Shown here piece after piece: positions 10,847 through 44,791 of a stretch of DNA of 64,000 nt. The notes below the pieces were generated by a model. That model made no database searches, was not told the origin of the DNA, and saw nothing but the letters and a program-made list of their open reading frames with translations. Made by a program: the position numbers and the translations under genes. How positions within the stretch are numbered: position 1 is the stretch's first letter; each line of letters starts with the position of its first letter. Source of the DNA: Sinotaia quadrata (lineage: Eukaryota; Mollusca; Gastropoda; Architaenioglossa; Viviparidae); contig CM054180.1 of the NCBI GenBank assembly GCA_028829895.1, positions 118,533,973 through 118,597,972 of the forward strand, in the 5' to 3' direction.

Positions 10847-12487
10847 TCTGACAGAGTAAGTTTGCCTCTTCCTATTTTAAATTTAAATTGTTATATAAAT
10901 TGCTATATTGTCAGAGTAACCTGACCTTGGGTACTCCTTATGGTGTAATTTTTGAAGTGAAGAACTCGAGGCAAGAGTATTCTAGATTGATGACGAAACA
11001 CAAACTGAGTGAGTAGTTTTTATTTATCCAATGATTATGATTTACGAGAACTAGACCAACCAATGGGATGAAATTAAAGAATTCACTTGCTGTAGAAAAT
11101 TCTACCTCCTAATCACTTTTGAATTTGGAGTGGAAGAAGAAAGTTTGGATTGAAAGGCAGTCATTAGCTTGATGGTGAGTTAACCTGACTGATTGAGAAT
11201 GGACTTAGGAATATTTCATGCATTTTTGCTGTTGATATGATATACTTGTGTAGAGATGTACTATGTGAGTTGATTTTTATTTCTACAAACATTTGAACTA
11301 AGATGATCGAGTATAGTAAACTAAAACTTGACATTCTTTTGATAGGCTGTATTTATTATGCTGTACACCTGTATCAGGCTAATGAATACTGTTGCAAGAA
11401 ATTAGTTGATGATGGAATGTAAGATAGAATGGAGTTATATTGTGATAATCAATAAGAAATTTAGGTTTGCTCCTTAATTATATAATTATATTTTGCACTG
11501 CACAAGTAGCCTTTTGAATTCCGAGTTTCACCTTTTGAGTCTTAAGTTTTGAACTTCAAGTTTCCAGTTACTCCTTTATGTGTTCACTGGCTATAAGCCT
11601 GAATGACAGGGAAGGTGCGGGAACATCTGTTGTGGTGTATGTAAACATAAGGGTGTATGCTAGGCACTCTTTAAATGTATTTGCTGGATACATTGGGATA
11701 ATTCTAGTACATTGAAGTTACCAGAATTATTGTAATCATGCTCTGCTTGAAGGAACTGACATGGTGAGGAGAGCGTTCAAGTTTGTTCAAAAATATAACA
11801 GTGCGCCGGTGTTTTTCAAGCGTGTGTTGGGAGATACATGTTAACAGACATTGTGACATTTTTGCAAAGGCCAGTGAAAGACTGTCAAAGCAATGCTTAA
11901 TCCATGTCACGTAAAAGATTACAATAACCTCCCTCTAATAACTCCATTTCTATTCTCTGATAGGACCAATCTGCAATTTGTGTTGACTCTATTGTTGAAC
12001 TGTAATATTATTATTTTATATATATATATATGGACTGTGTAAACAATAGTTATCTGAACATGAGTTCGTGGAATACTGATGTCAAGTTATCTATTTCATT
12101 GTAATTGTCATATGTATATTTGATTGTTCATTTAATACATTTATTGTTAAATATATTGACCTTCTACGCATATTGATAATCTTAAGTTGGAGAAAAAATT
12201 GGGTGGATAGGAGCTCACTAAATGTTGATTAAAAGTCTGAATTGTCTTCTCCTTTAGTAAGATGATTTCTACTCACAGAAACATTATGTGACTGTAACTG
12301 TTGTCTTATTTTGTGGAATAGAGAAAACGTTTACAACGCCAAAATATACTCCAAGTGAGAGACAGTGGTGTTTGTTGGAGAATCATTAATAAGCTAAATT
12401 AAGATTCTCGTCACTTGTAATTAGTTATGAAATATTAATTAATAATAATAATCCTTTTCATTAACTAAGTGGCGCGTGCCCGTCACA
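10847..12487 (+). mobile_element. Solo LTR, copy 1 of the local LTR family
   Basis: 1641 bp bounded by perfect 5-bp target duplications AGTAG (10842-10846 and 12488-12492). The start, TCTGACAGAGTAAGTTTGCC, aligns base for base with TGTGGCGGAGTAAATTTGCC of copy 4; the end is GTCACA. TG...CA termini, a 5-bp duplication and no internal coding region make a solo LTR of a retrotransposon the best reading. It ends 24 bp from the stop codon of gene 2 and is antisense to it. Confidence 0.85.
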
Positions 12488-12510
12488 AGTAGTAATCTAT
12501 GAATTGTTGG

Positions 12511-35171
<22,661 letters not shown>

Positions 35172-35175
35172 AATT

Positions 35176-35254
35176 CTGTAATTACAGAAACAGGACAGCT
35201 TTGCTGACTAAAATTATATTAAAGTGCCAGAACATGTATACGTGCATCTACACG

Positions 35255-35297
<43 letters not shown>

Positions 35298-37190
35298 ACA
35301 CGTACATACAAAAATATTCAAAAGAAAGCTGTGTCAAGGCTTCTAGACTGATGAAGCAGTGTAAATAGTGCTGATGTTTTTGCTTTTACGAAGACCGCAT
35401 CATTACATTCATTATACATGCACACACACACACACACACACGAACACACGCGCGCGCGCACACACACACACACACATTTATCTTCATATGCAAACATACA
35501 TCTGTCTATACAAGCTCATATATATATATCTGTCTATAGAGGCACAAATATATCTATATATACATGCACACATACATATATCCTACATAAACACATATAC
35601 ATCTATCATACATGAACACACACATACACACACACAAACACACATCTATCTATATATGCACACGTGCATCGATTAATATATGCGCACCTTTATCTTTACA
35701 CGCAAATGCATATATTTATACATTCAATTATACATCTATGATACATGCACATATACATCTATCTATATATGTACAAGTACATCTATTAATACATGAGCAC
35801 TTAATCTTTACACGAACACAAATGCCTACATCTGTTGGTATCACACACACGCAAAAACCAAAGAAACAAACGTGCCTACCATACAAACACACATGCACGA
35901 CTGCAAGAAAATGGCAGCTATGCGTAAATATGATAATGAACATAGTCAATGATAATTATTCGTTTATCTTTCGGACATTTAGTTTGAGACTATTTTGCAA
36001 GTGATATTTTTAATAACTTTTAGTAATGATTGAAAGTAGGCATACATGTGTTCAAGTTACCGGATTTCAGTTCCTGTCATGAAATAAATTCAAACTAATT
36101 GGCCTACCGCTTCCTTATACTCAAAATGAAGACGTAATCATTTTCTTTTAGACACAGTGAAAAAACCCCTTAATCTCGTGGTTAAAATACTCGGAAGTAT
36201 TAATACATGTTATGAAGAGGAATCATCTATGCATACATAGCATTTAGAAAGCAAAATTTTGCGAGCTAAATGAATATTCAATGTAGTAACGTTCCATTAA
36301 GAAACTCAATGTACTTTCGGTTTCTTAATATTTACACAATATCAACATGGAGGATTCCGTTACAGTTATAATGCATTCAGACAGACATTTTTAATCATCA
36401 ACTACTGATTAATGTTTCGAATAATTATGTTTAGAGTTGACATTTACCTTAGGAACTTTAGTCAGTAAGCCGAGTGGCACAAGGAATGAGTCAGGTTCGT
36501 AAACAAGTGAAATAGTGTTCAAGACGGATAACTCTGAACTATGTTTACTTAAAATAGTTCTTATCTCCCATATTATAGAATCTGTTACAATTATAAACTA
36601 TTTGAATATCAAATGATATTTCAAGGAGTCATTAAATTAAGCATGCATTGTAACAGCATAGTTCTGTTTACAAAGCAAAGTTAAAGCAGAAACTGCGGAG
36701 AAATTTTTTAAAATTCACCATAAAACATCTGTGAAGATTTTCTGCTTTAAATTACGACACAAAATATGTTAATTTTATAATAATAATTAAACATACAAAT
36801 TAAAGAAAACTCACTGATGAGAAACATCCAGCCTTAAATAAAAGTATCTAAAACTTTAACAAAACATTAAATTGATTAGTATTTGAATATGAAAATAATT
36901 CGAAATAACTTTTATAATTAAAAAGAGTTCTTTGAAAATGACCCGAAATTTTGGTATTTTAAAGCTTGTAGCAAGTATTTGCACTGACTGATATAACTTA
37001 GTTATAAACTGATGTGCATAATATGGGCTGCTATAATATTACTATTACTTTATCGACAACTTTATGACTTATATATAATTAACAAAAATAATTTCAGCCG
37101 TTTAGTTTGTGAATAATATTACTGATATGCGTAAGTATACTCTAAATTTTAATAATAATCTATTGCAAGATTTTGCCTGTAAGCTAGTTG
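35176..37190. other. Upstream of gene 2: intergenic with CA arrays
   Basis: CA/CG-type repeats at 35261-35295 and 35415-35480, then a loose CATACA-rich tract to about 35790. The 5' UTR exon and promoter of gene 2 should lie in this region, but I cannot place them. The rest is AT-rich and featureless. Confidence 0.5.
35415..35480. repeat. CA/CG dinucleotide array
   Basis: ACACAC with an inner CGCGCGCG segment. Confidence 0.9.
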
Positions 37191-37198
37191 TGGGTATT

Positions 37199-37939
37199 TT
37201 GTGTGTGCCCATAATTAGCTGACTGTCCTATCTGTACTGGGTCGTGGCTATTTGTTTGACATATCTTTTTGAAGCATGAGTGTATAATCTGGTGTGGATG
37301 AGTTCATGACCAGTGTAAAATCAGGGTTGGCTGACAGGAGAAGGGGAGAATCCAGACGGAGAATAGTTTATATCATTTGTACACGTCGGCAGTGATTAAT
37401 GTCAGAGCCAGGTGGTCAACACAGAATTACCTATAAAATCGTACTCCAGCGATCACCACTTGTCTAATTTTGGAATTGTCTCTGGACTCTGGAGCAGACA
37501 CGGTGTCACAGCTTTGGTGAAGTGTAGGCATCGTGATATACTTTTCTCTTTAAGTCATTGTTAGAGTGGAGCCCTATGGCGTCTGTGGAGCAGAGAGGAA
37601 TCAAGATTTGTAGTTATAGAGAATGGATTCCTAGCATAGTTGTGATTTCTATATCGGGAGATTAGTTGTGTAGTTTGCTTAAGAGGGCGATCCGATTCCT
37701 GTATTCTGCCTATTACTTGGTATTATTGTGTGTCACACAATGTCTAATGGTTAAAACTACCAGTATAGTGGTAGCTGACCATATTAATTTTCTTGAACGT
37801 ATTATTTATAGCATTGCCTTATTTTTATTTCTTCTTGTATTTGACTAATATTTTACTTGTATGGTTTCTTCTTATTAAACTGTTATTTTTTATGAATCGA
37901 TTGAGTTGTTTGAATTTGAGCGTTCTTTCGTGTACGTGC
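37199..37939. mobile_element. Possible solo LTR of another family
   Basis: Starts TGTGGGTATTTTG and is flanked by CTAGT at 37194-37198 and 37940-37944. Inside are a TATA-like ACCTATAAAATCG and T-rich sequence near the right side. The right end (ACGTGC) is not the expected CA, so the call is weak. Confidence 0.3.
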
Positions 37940-38066
37940 CTAGTGTGACGTTCATCAGTAATTCCATTTGTTAACAACGTGGTGTGTTAGCATCTTCCTA
38001 CGTCACTCCTTAGGTGACGAATCAGCAGTTTGGCCAGGGTTGGGGGTTTGTTTACAAAAGTTATAT

Positions 38067-38068
38067 AC

Positions 38069-38149
<81 letters not shown>

Positions 38150-38150
38150 C
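38067..38150. repeat. TA then GT microsatellite
   Basis: Compound array: about 9 TA units then about 35 GT units with one interruption. Confidence 0.95.
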
Positions 38151-38666
38151 GTGCGCCTGTGAGTATGTGTGTATGTCTGTGTGTGTATGTCAGTGAGAGT
38201 GTTCGAATGACTATTGACTATAAGTGTGTATAGATTGTTTTTTTCTGTACCGTACTTTCTTACACTCGATGCCCGTGCACAACACACTGTGCTGCAGAAA
38301 GTCTACAGTTTTCTCTGAACTGGTGGTGAAACGTACAGCCTGTTTATCTTTCATGAAGTTCTGGTACACACTTCATAGACACGAGTTATCTTTTCAGCTT
38401 GTTTTAACGGACTCCTGGTAAAGATTGACTGGACTTCAATCAATGGTTTAAAGTTTAGATATAAAGAATTATAGATTCTTGAACTGTCTCTCAAGAAACC
38501 TTTAACTCTCACAACCTGCTTTGAACTTTTAAACAGCAGGACTGTTGAATACTATACTTTTAGAAGAATACAACACATTCTGTTAATTACCAGTATTTCC
38601 AAACATGCTGTATTGTGTTCAAGATGCCTTAGCTCCGTGCTTCACAAAAGCACTAACTAATTATAA

Positions 38667-39050
38667 TGTGGTGGAGTAAATTTGCTTGTCTCTATTTTAT
38701 AAATTAATTATCAAATAATTTGTTAAATGCCAACGTGACATGACATTCGGGTACTGCGCATAACAATAGTTTTGTAAGTACCAGAGTTAACTCAGGGAAC
38801 CTAGAACTTACTGATGTAATCTAAACCAGTCCAGTGTGGATGAGAAAATTTTGCTATCCAATAGTTTAAGGTTTACAAATAATGAACTAGACAATAGGTA
38901 GAGACCAAAACGTACCTTTTGAAGAAAGTTCTATATTTTAATCACTTTGATTCTGATGTCCAGTCATGTAAAGGTGATCGTTAGCTTATGGTGAGTTAAC
39001 TGATTGATTAAGAGAGAATGGACTATTGATGTATTTGTAAGTTTAAGTTA
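38667..39050 (+). mobile_element. LTR-family fragment, diverged
   Basis: Starts TGTGGTGGAGTAAATTTGCT, matching the family start, and follows it with many changes up to GAGAGAATGGAC. The rest is missing; a second family member begins at 39068. Confidence 0.75.
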
Positions 39051-39067
39051 ATTTGATGTAAAGATGT

Positions 39068-39445
39068 TATGGTGGAGTAAATTTCCCTAGCCATATTTCT
39101 AAACTTAATTGTTAAATAATCTATTAAATTGTCGAAGTGACCTGACCTTCGGCACTCTTTATGATGGTATTTTTAAAGTGTCAGAGTTGGAGGAAACACT
39201 CGATTTGAGAATATGCTAGAAGTTGCTGATGCAATGCAAACCAGTTCCAACTGGGTGAGTAGTTTTAGTATCCAATGGTTAAGATTTACGAGAATACGAC
39301 CAGCCAATGGCTGAGATCAAACGTTTACATGCTGTAGAGAATTCTATTGTCTAATCATTTGAATTTGGTGAGGCAAGAAGTCCAATCTTGAAAGGTGGCC
39401 ATTAGCTTAATGGTGTGTTAAGTGACTGATTGAAAGAGAATGGAC
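39068..39445 (+). mobile_element. LTR-family fragment cut by a LINE
   Basis: Starts TATGGTGGAGTAAATTTCCC and follows the family closely to GAAAGAGAATGGAC, where the LINE fragment begins. The 3' three quarters of the LTR are not found beyond the LINE. Confidence 0.8.
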
Positions 39446-39978
39446 ACCTTTATTAACCTGAGACCAGTCTAGAGGTCAACATCACTGTCTGTCCACAACA
39501 AACTACGAATTTTCAATAGCAACATGAAGCCTGTCCTCCACTATGGCTCAGAGACCTGGAGAGTCACCAACACCCTAACCAACAAACTCCAGGTATTCGT
39601 CAACGGCTGCCTTTGCAACATACTGAAGATCAGGTGGACAGACAAACTAAAAAACACTAATTTATGACAGCGGACAAACCAAGATCCCATCAATCAGCAG
39701 CTTGCCTGGCGTAAATGGCGATGGATAGGTCACACCCTGCGGAACCCCCAACAGGACATTACCCGGCAGGCTTTGCAGTGGAACCCCCAGGGAAAGAGAC
39801 GGGTCGGTCGCCCGAAGACCACCTGGAGACGATCCTGCGAAGAGGAAATGAAGAGCTGCAACCTGTCGTGGGGTGAAGTGAAAAAGGCTGCCCAGAATAG
39901 AGTGCGATGGAGAGGTTGTCGAGGTCCTTTGTTCCACGGGGAATCCAAGGAGATAAATCAAGTAAGTAAGTCAAGTAA
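39446..39978 (+). pseudogene. LINE reverse-transcriptase 3' end, broken
   Basis: The frame reads FINLRPV, stop, RSTSLSVHNKLRIFNSNMKP and LHYGSETWRV, then shifts near 39665 to WRWIGHTLRN and KRRVGRPKTTWRR. These are hallmarks of the end of non-LTR reverse transcriptases, where the last motif precedes the 3' end. At least one stop and one frameshift show decay. It ends in AAGTAAGTAAGT, a short tandem tail typical of some LINE 3' ends. The clade is not certain. Confidence 0.85.
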
Positions 39979-42136
39979 TGCTGATTGTTGAATGATGAAA
40001 AGAAGTCGGTCTTGAGATTAATTGCGAAATGGTTTTAATTGCCTGAAGCGGGTACTATGTCAGGACAGTATTCACTCTGGAGCAAAGGTATCTAAGGTGC
40101 AAATGACTGGGTAAGGGGTTTTGTTGACGAAGCACAATTCTTGGGTCTTTGCATTTCCTTTAAGCTCTTAGTTTAAACCCACTATAAAGAAGGATAATAT
40201 TATTTCAATAGAAGATTAATATAATTTGCTTATTATTTAAAAGATATCTCTTCCTTTAAAATACTTGTCACAAAAACTCTTACTGAGGACAATACTTTTT
40301 ATTTTTAATTTTGAATGTGTTAATTTTCAGACTTTGTGGTTATTATTTAGTTTTACACAGCAACACGGAATATTTATTACTACATTATATATACACACAC
40401 ATACACAGACACACCATATGCATTTGGCAAAGGCAGATCTGGAACACTCATTTTAGGGGAAGAGGGAGTCCGTGTAAAATGGTCACCAACAAGAAAGAAA
40501 AATATGGCATAGCCGACCGTCTAAAAAAGATAAGAGGTAAGCGCTTGCCAATATTATTACTATTATTTTCCCTCCATTTATGGGTATTCTGTAAAGGTAT
40601 TTACTCGTAGTTCACACTACATAGGCGATCTTCTAGGGTACGGGAACGATCGCTCTTAACACCCACCCCTCCCCTCTAAGTCTGAATGTTTATACACATT
40701 TAGAGACATTCACAAACAAACGCGCTAAATGAATGTAATATGTTTATTTAAAATGTGTACAATAGCTTATTTTAAATAAAACGTCAAAAAATATAAAAAA
40801 GTCTAAAAGACAAAATGAATTTTAAAAATCGTTATCATGATGAATGAAACCCTTTAAAACAACTATTTATCTTTTTTTTATTTTATTTCCGTAAAACGTT
40901 AAATAAAACGCAGAAGGATACAGAACTAAAGAAAACGCTTAAAATGTTAGTGAAATTAAAATATTAAGAACGTGAGCATAGAACACTTACAGTACGATGA
41001 AAATCCTAATTAATATATGTCTGTAAATATTTGCAAATTCTGAGTAAATAAGAAAAAGACATGCATAAGGTATTTACATGTTTCTAATGTAAAATAGTAT
41101 TTTAACTTTAAGTACATATTGTTGCCGTTTTAGTAAGTCATAAAAACTAAAATTACAGTTTGTCATGACATTCAGCGAGCATCGAGCGCTGTTGCTTACG
41201 AACCCTGAAAATAGAAACTGACACGCGCGTGTGCCATTTTTGTCAAGATAATGAAGATCAGTATGTAAATACCAGTAAACCAATGCACAACTAGAGTAAG
41301 CAAATAAGATGCTGCTTATGAATAATAAAATAAATAATCAATAAAAACACTACGCCGCTCCACACCTTAAAAAAAACACAACATCTAAAATTTAATGTCA
41401 CAATTTCACTTTACAACTCGCTACATCACAACAACGGTACCTAGGTGCTAAATGAAAAAAAAAACTGTAAACATACTTGAATATCTAAAACAAACCTAAT
41501 CAAGATATAAACATCACAACACTCAAATTGAAATTGTAATAATGGTTGTAAATTGGCTGTCAACAATTTGAATGTCATAGTTTCTCGGCAGCTTACCATG
41601 CACGTGAACCTTAAAGCAATATGTAAATTAGAACAATAATTATATAGTGGTCACACTGCACACTTTACAATGTTTTAGCAGTACGTCGAATTACGTCAAG
41701 CCTTTGTTGCTAAGCGCTGCTGTATAGCGTTTCTATTATCATTGAATTGCTTTGTTCTATTTTCAGCAAGTAAGGTCATCTAGTGAGCTGATCCATTTCT
41801 AAACGTGACCTATTGTCAGATCAAAATGGCAGTAAGGGTAAACTTCACAAAAAACTTAGATTTCAGGAAGAAAATGTCATGTGGCAACAGACAATTGAGC
41901 TGTAAATTATTTCTTGGCAATGTTCTTTTTTTATTTATTTCATTATCTTTCTTAAAATAACATATATGGATTTGATCAGATAAGCTTATAAAATATGTGT
42001 TCCATCCAGAAGATTTAAAGTTGTTTAATTCAAGGAGCATACAGTAGTGTCTTAACATTTTGAAACATATATATACCTTATAACAACCTCACAACATGCT
42101 CTAATAAGCCAATATTTTGCAACCTTAACATATAAA
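39979..42136. other. Intergenic, no gene seen
   Basis: AT-rich sequence with scattered poly-A stretches. Open frames are short and show no coding character. Confidence 0.5.
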
Positions 42137-42141
42137 CTGTC

Positions 42142-43732
42142 TGTGGCGGAGTAAATTTGCCTATCCTTATTTCTAAACTGAATTTTTTATATAAATTGTT
42201 AAATTGTGTAAGCGATCCGATCTTGGGCAGTCGTTATCATGGTGTTTTTTTTAAGTGTCCGAGTTGGAGTAAACAATATGGGTTGAGAATATGAAAGAAA
42301 ATTGCCTATGCAATCTAAACCAGTTCAACTAATAGTCTCACAATTGTTCATAATAAACTCATCCAAAGGGGATGGGCCGAAAGTCTTTGTTGAAGAAGTA
42401 CTCTATTCTATCACTTTGAATGTGAGCATAACTCGAGTCAGGTTATAAAGGCGATTGTTAGCTTAAGGTATGTTAACTTACTGTAAAAGAAAGAATGCAC
42501 AGTTTGTACATGCTTGCTATTGATCTATGATTTGAATTAGAGAATGCTTATGTAATTGAACCATTATTTATATTCATTATATTCATTACATTGTACATTA
42601 TACTTGTAAATTTTGATTGATGCTATATTTCGTATGTTGTATGTGTATCGGGCTAACGAAATTGTTGCAGGATGAGAATGTCTGTAAGACTAAAAGTGAA
42701 ATATGACTGAAATTTAGTGCTGCATTAATTTGATTTCTGCAGAGAAAGCACGCCTTTTTTCCCATTCTCTCCAGACAGCAGTGACCACTGTACTTGCTTG
42801 GTCACGTTGGTGTGTAAATCTAGTGTTGTCGCAGTAAAATGTGTTGCTGTAAGATGATTCCTGTGAATTACATTTGAGCTGATATAGCAGAAATGATGGT
42901 TTTAATTTGGTCTCGAGAATTCATGAATATTATTTTCAGTGTTCCTTGTGATATGCTGATTATCCACCTGATGTGCTTGATAGAACATGTGAAATTCAGG
43001 CCAATTCTCTATGGTGTGCTTTGTGAGCTTATCGAGGATTCAGGAACAGTTGTGAAACGTGTCTAGAAGGGACACGTAAGGCCGCCACCTGAATAAGAAT
43101 GATAGCGACTTGTTGCAACTGTGTGATTGTGAACACGTGCTGGAAACAGCTGCCATCCTTGAATAAGGTTATGTGCATTTGACTTTCATTATTTCTCTGA
43201 AACTCTACTCTCATTTCTGTGAACTATCTATGAACTTGAATTATATATTTATGTTAATTAATTGTTAATGTCTATGCTAGGATAAAGTGAATGTTTGTCC
43301 AGCATAAATGATTATTGTTGTGAAGTGATGTAAATGTCAAAGCTCATTGATTATTTTCACATGTTGTATGTGTGATTGTTGATTTGATAAATTTATTGTT
43401 AAATCCATTGATCTTTTTACACATAGTGATAACCATATGTTGGAGAGACTGAGTGGAGAGGGGCTCTCTAAATATAGATTAAAAGATGGAATGTCTTCTC
43501 CTGTGGTAATACGTTTTCCACCTACGGAAATATTGTGTGACAGTAAATGCTTGTCTTTAATGTTGTGGAAGAGAGAAAACGCTAACAGCTCCCAAGTGAG
43601 AGAGAGACGAGTGGTGTCTTCTGGAGAATTATTAATAACATAAATTAAGATTCTCATCTCTTGTATTTAGTTATGAAAGATTAAATAATAATAATCTTCA
43701 TAACCAATAACTAGATTGGCGTTGGCGTCATA
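42142..43732 (+). mobile_element. Solo LTR, copy 4
   Basis: 1591 bp from TGTGGCGGAGTAAATTTGCC to GGCGTCATA. Flanks are CTGTC (42137-42141) and CAGTC (43733-43737), a 5-bp duplication with one change. It is downstream of gene 3 and antisense to it. Confidence 0.85.
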
Positions 43733-44339
43733 CAGTCTTTGTCGATCTAAGTTGTCCCTAGTTCTTCAGAGAGCATTAAAATATATTTAATCAACAACAG
43801 CAACAACAAAATGTGTTTTCGAAAGACTGGTATCTCAGGTAATCGTAAGCCTCGATTCCGATATTAGTAATCTATATCTTTGACAACGGCTGTAATTCCT
43901 GAAAGGAAAATAGTAGAGTATGCAATCCTGTTGTTAAATCAAAAGTATTGTCATAGAAAAAGAATAATATGATAAGTAAATGAAAGTAAAAGTTTCTTTC
44001 TCTTTCTATATTACTAAAACCTGTCTATTTTAAATTTGATACTCAATTATGCCGAGTCTGTAAATTATTCACTTATTACATTTTATTTTTGTTAAACATA
44101 TTAATGCATTACGATGTTTAAATGATTTTAAATATACTAATATGCATTAGATAAAAGTATAGGTTCATAGTTTTAGAGATTATCATTATAATTTTACTCT
44201 ACTCTAAAAGTTCCAAGTCAAGAGTCTATTAGATTGGACATATTACAAATAAATGCTTCATTTACCCATCAAAATATTTTTTAGGCACTATGTGAAATAT
44301 TTTCAAAATCCAGAAATAAATCCTGAATGCCATGTACCA

Positions 44340-44645
44340 AAGAAACGTATGCTAATTGTAGTGTAGTCAATATCTTTGTATTATATGAGAAATGTTCACT
44401 TAGAAACGTATACTAATTGTAATATAGTAAATATATTTAAGTTATACCAACACAATTCACTTAAAATGTATGCTAATCTAGTAAATATCTTAAAACATAC
44501 ACTGTTCTCTTAGAAATGCATGCTAATTGTAATGCACATGTAGTAAGTATCTGTACATTATACGAATACAATTCATTTAGAAACGTATGCTAATTGTAAT
44601 CTGGTAAAAATATATATTTTATATTATATGAACACTGTTCATTTT
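44340..44645. repeat. Degenerate repeat of about 60 bp
   Basis: AAACGTATGCTAATTGTAAT recurs about five times, each followed by GTAAATAT-like and ATGAAC..TTCAC-like blocks. It lies just downstream of the gene 3 stop codon. Confidence 0.8.
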
Positions 44646-44710
44646 CCATACTGCATTCAGGGCAATGCTTGAAAGAAAAATCTCGTCGCATTTGTCAGGA
44701 TATTGTTTCA

Positions 44711-44791
44711 TCACTTAGATAACGTTTTTATGATCGCATGAAGTGTAACTTGACCATCTTTGTTGTAACTTCCCTTTGGATCGATCAGTTC
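44711..44791 (-). CDS. Gene 3 exon 8: C-terminal MATH block and stop
   Basis: Acceptor CACTCTTTTGTAG; 26 codons then TGA. ELIDPKGSYNKDGQVTLHAI aligns with ELMDPQKGYVRNGEVTLEAK of gene 2. It is 12 residues shorter, lacking the acidic tail. Confidence 0.8.
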   Translation of the reverse strand, partial: ELIDPKGSYNKDGQVTLHAIIKTLSK

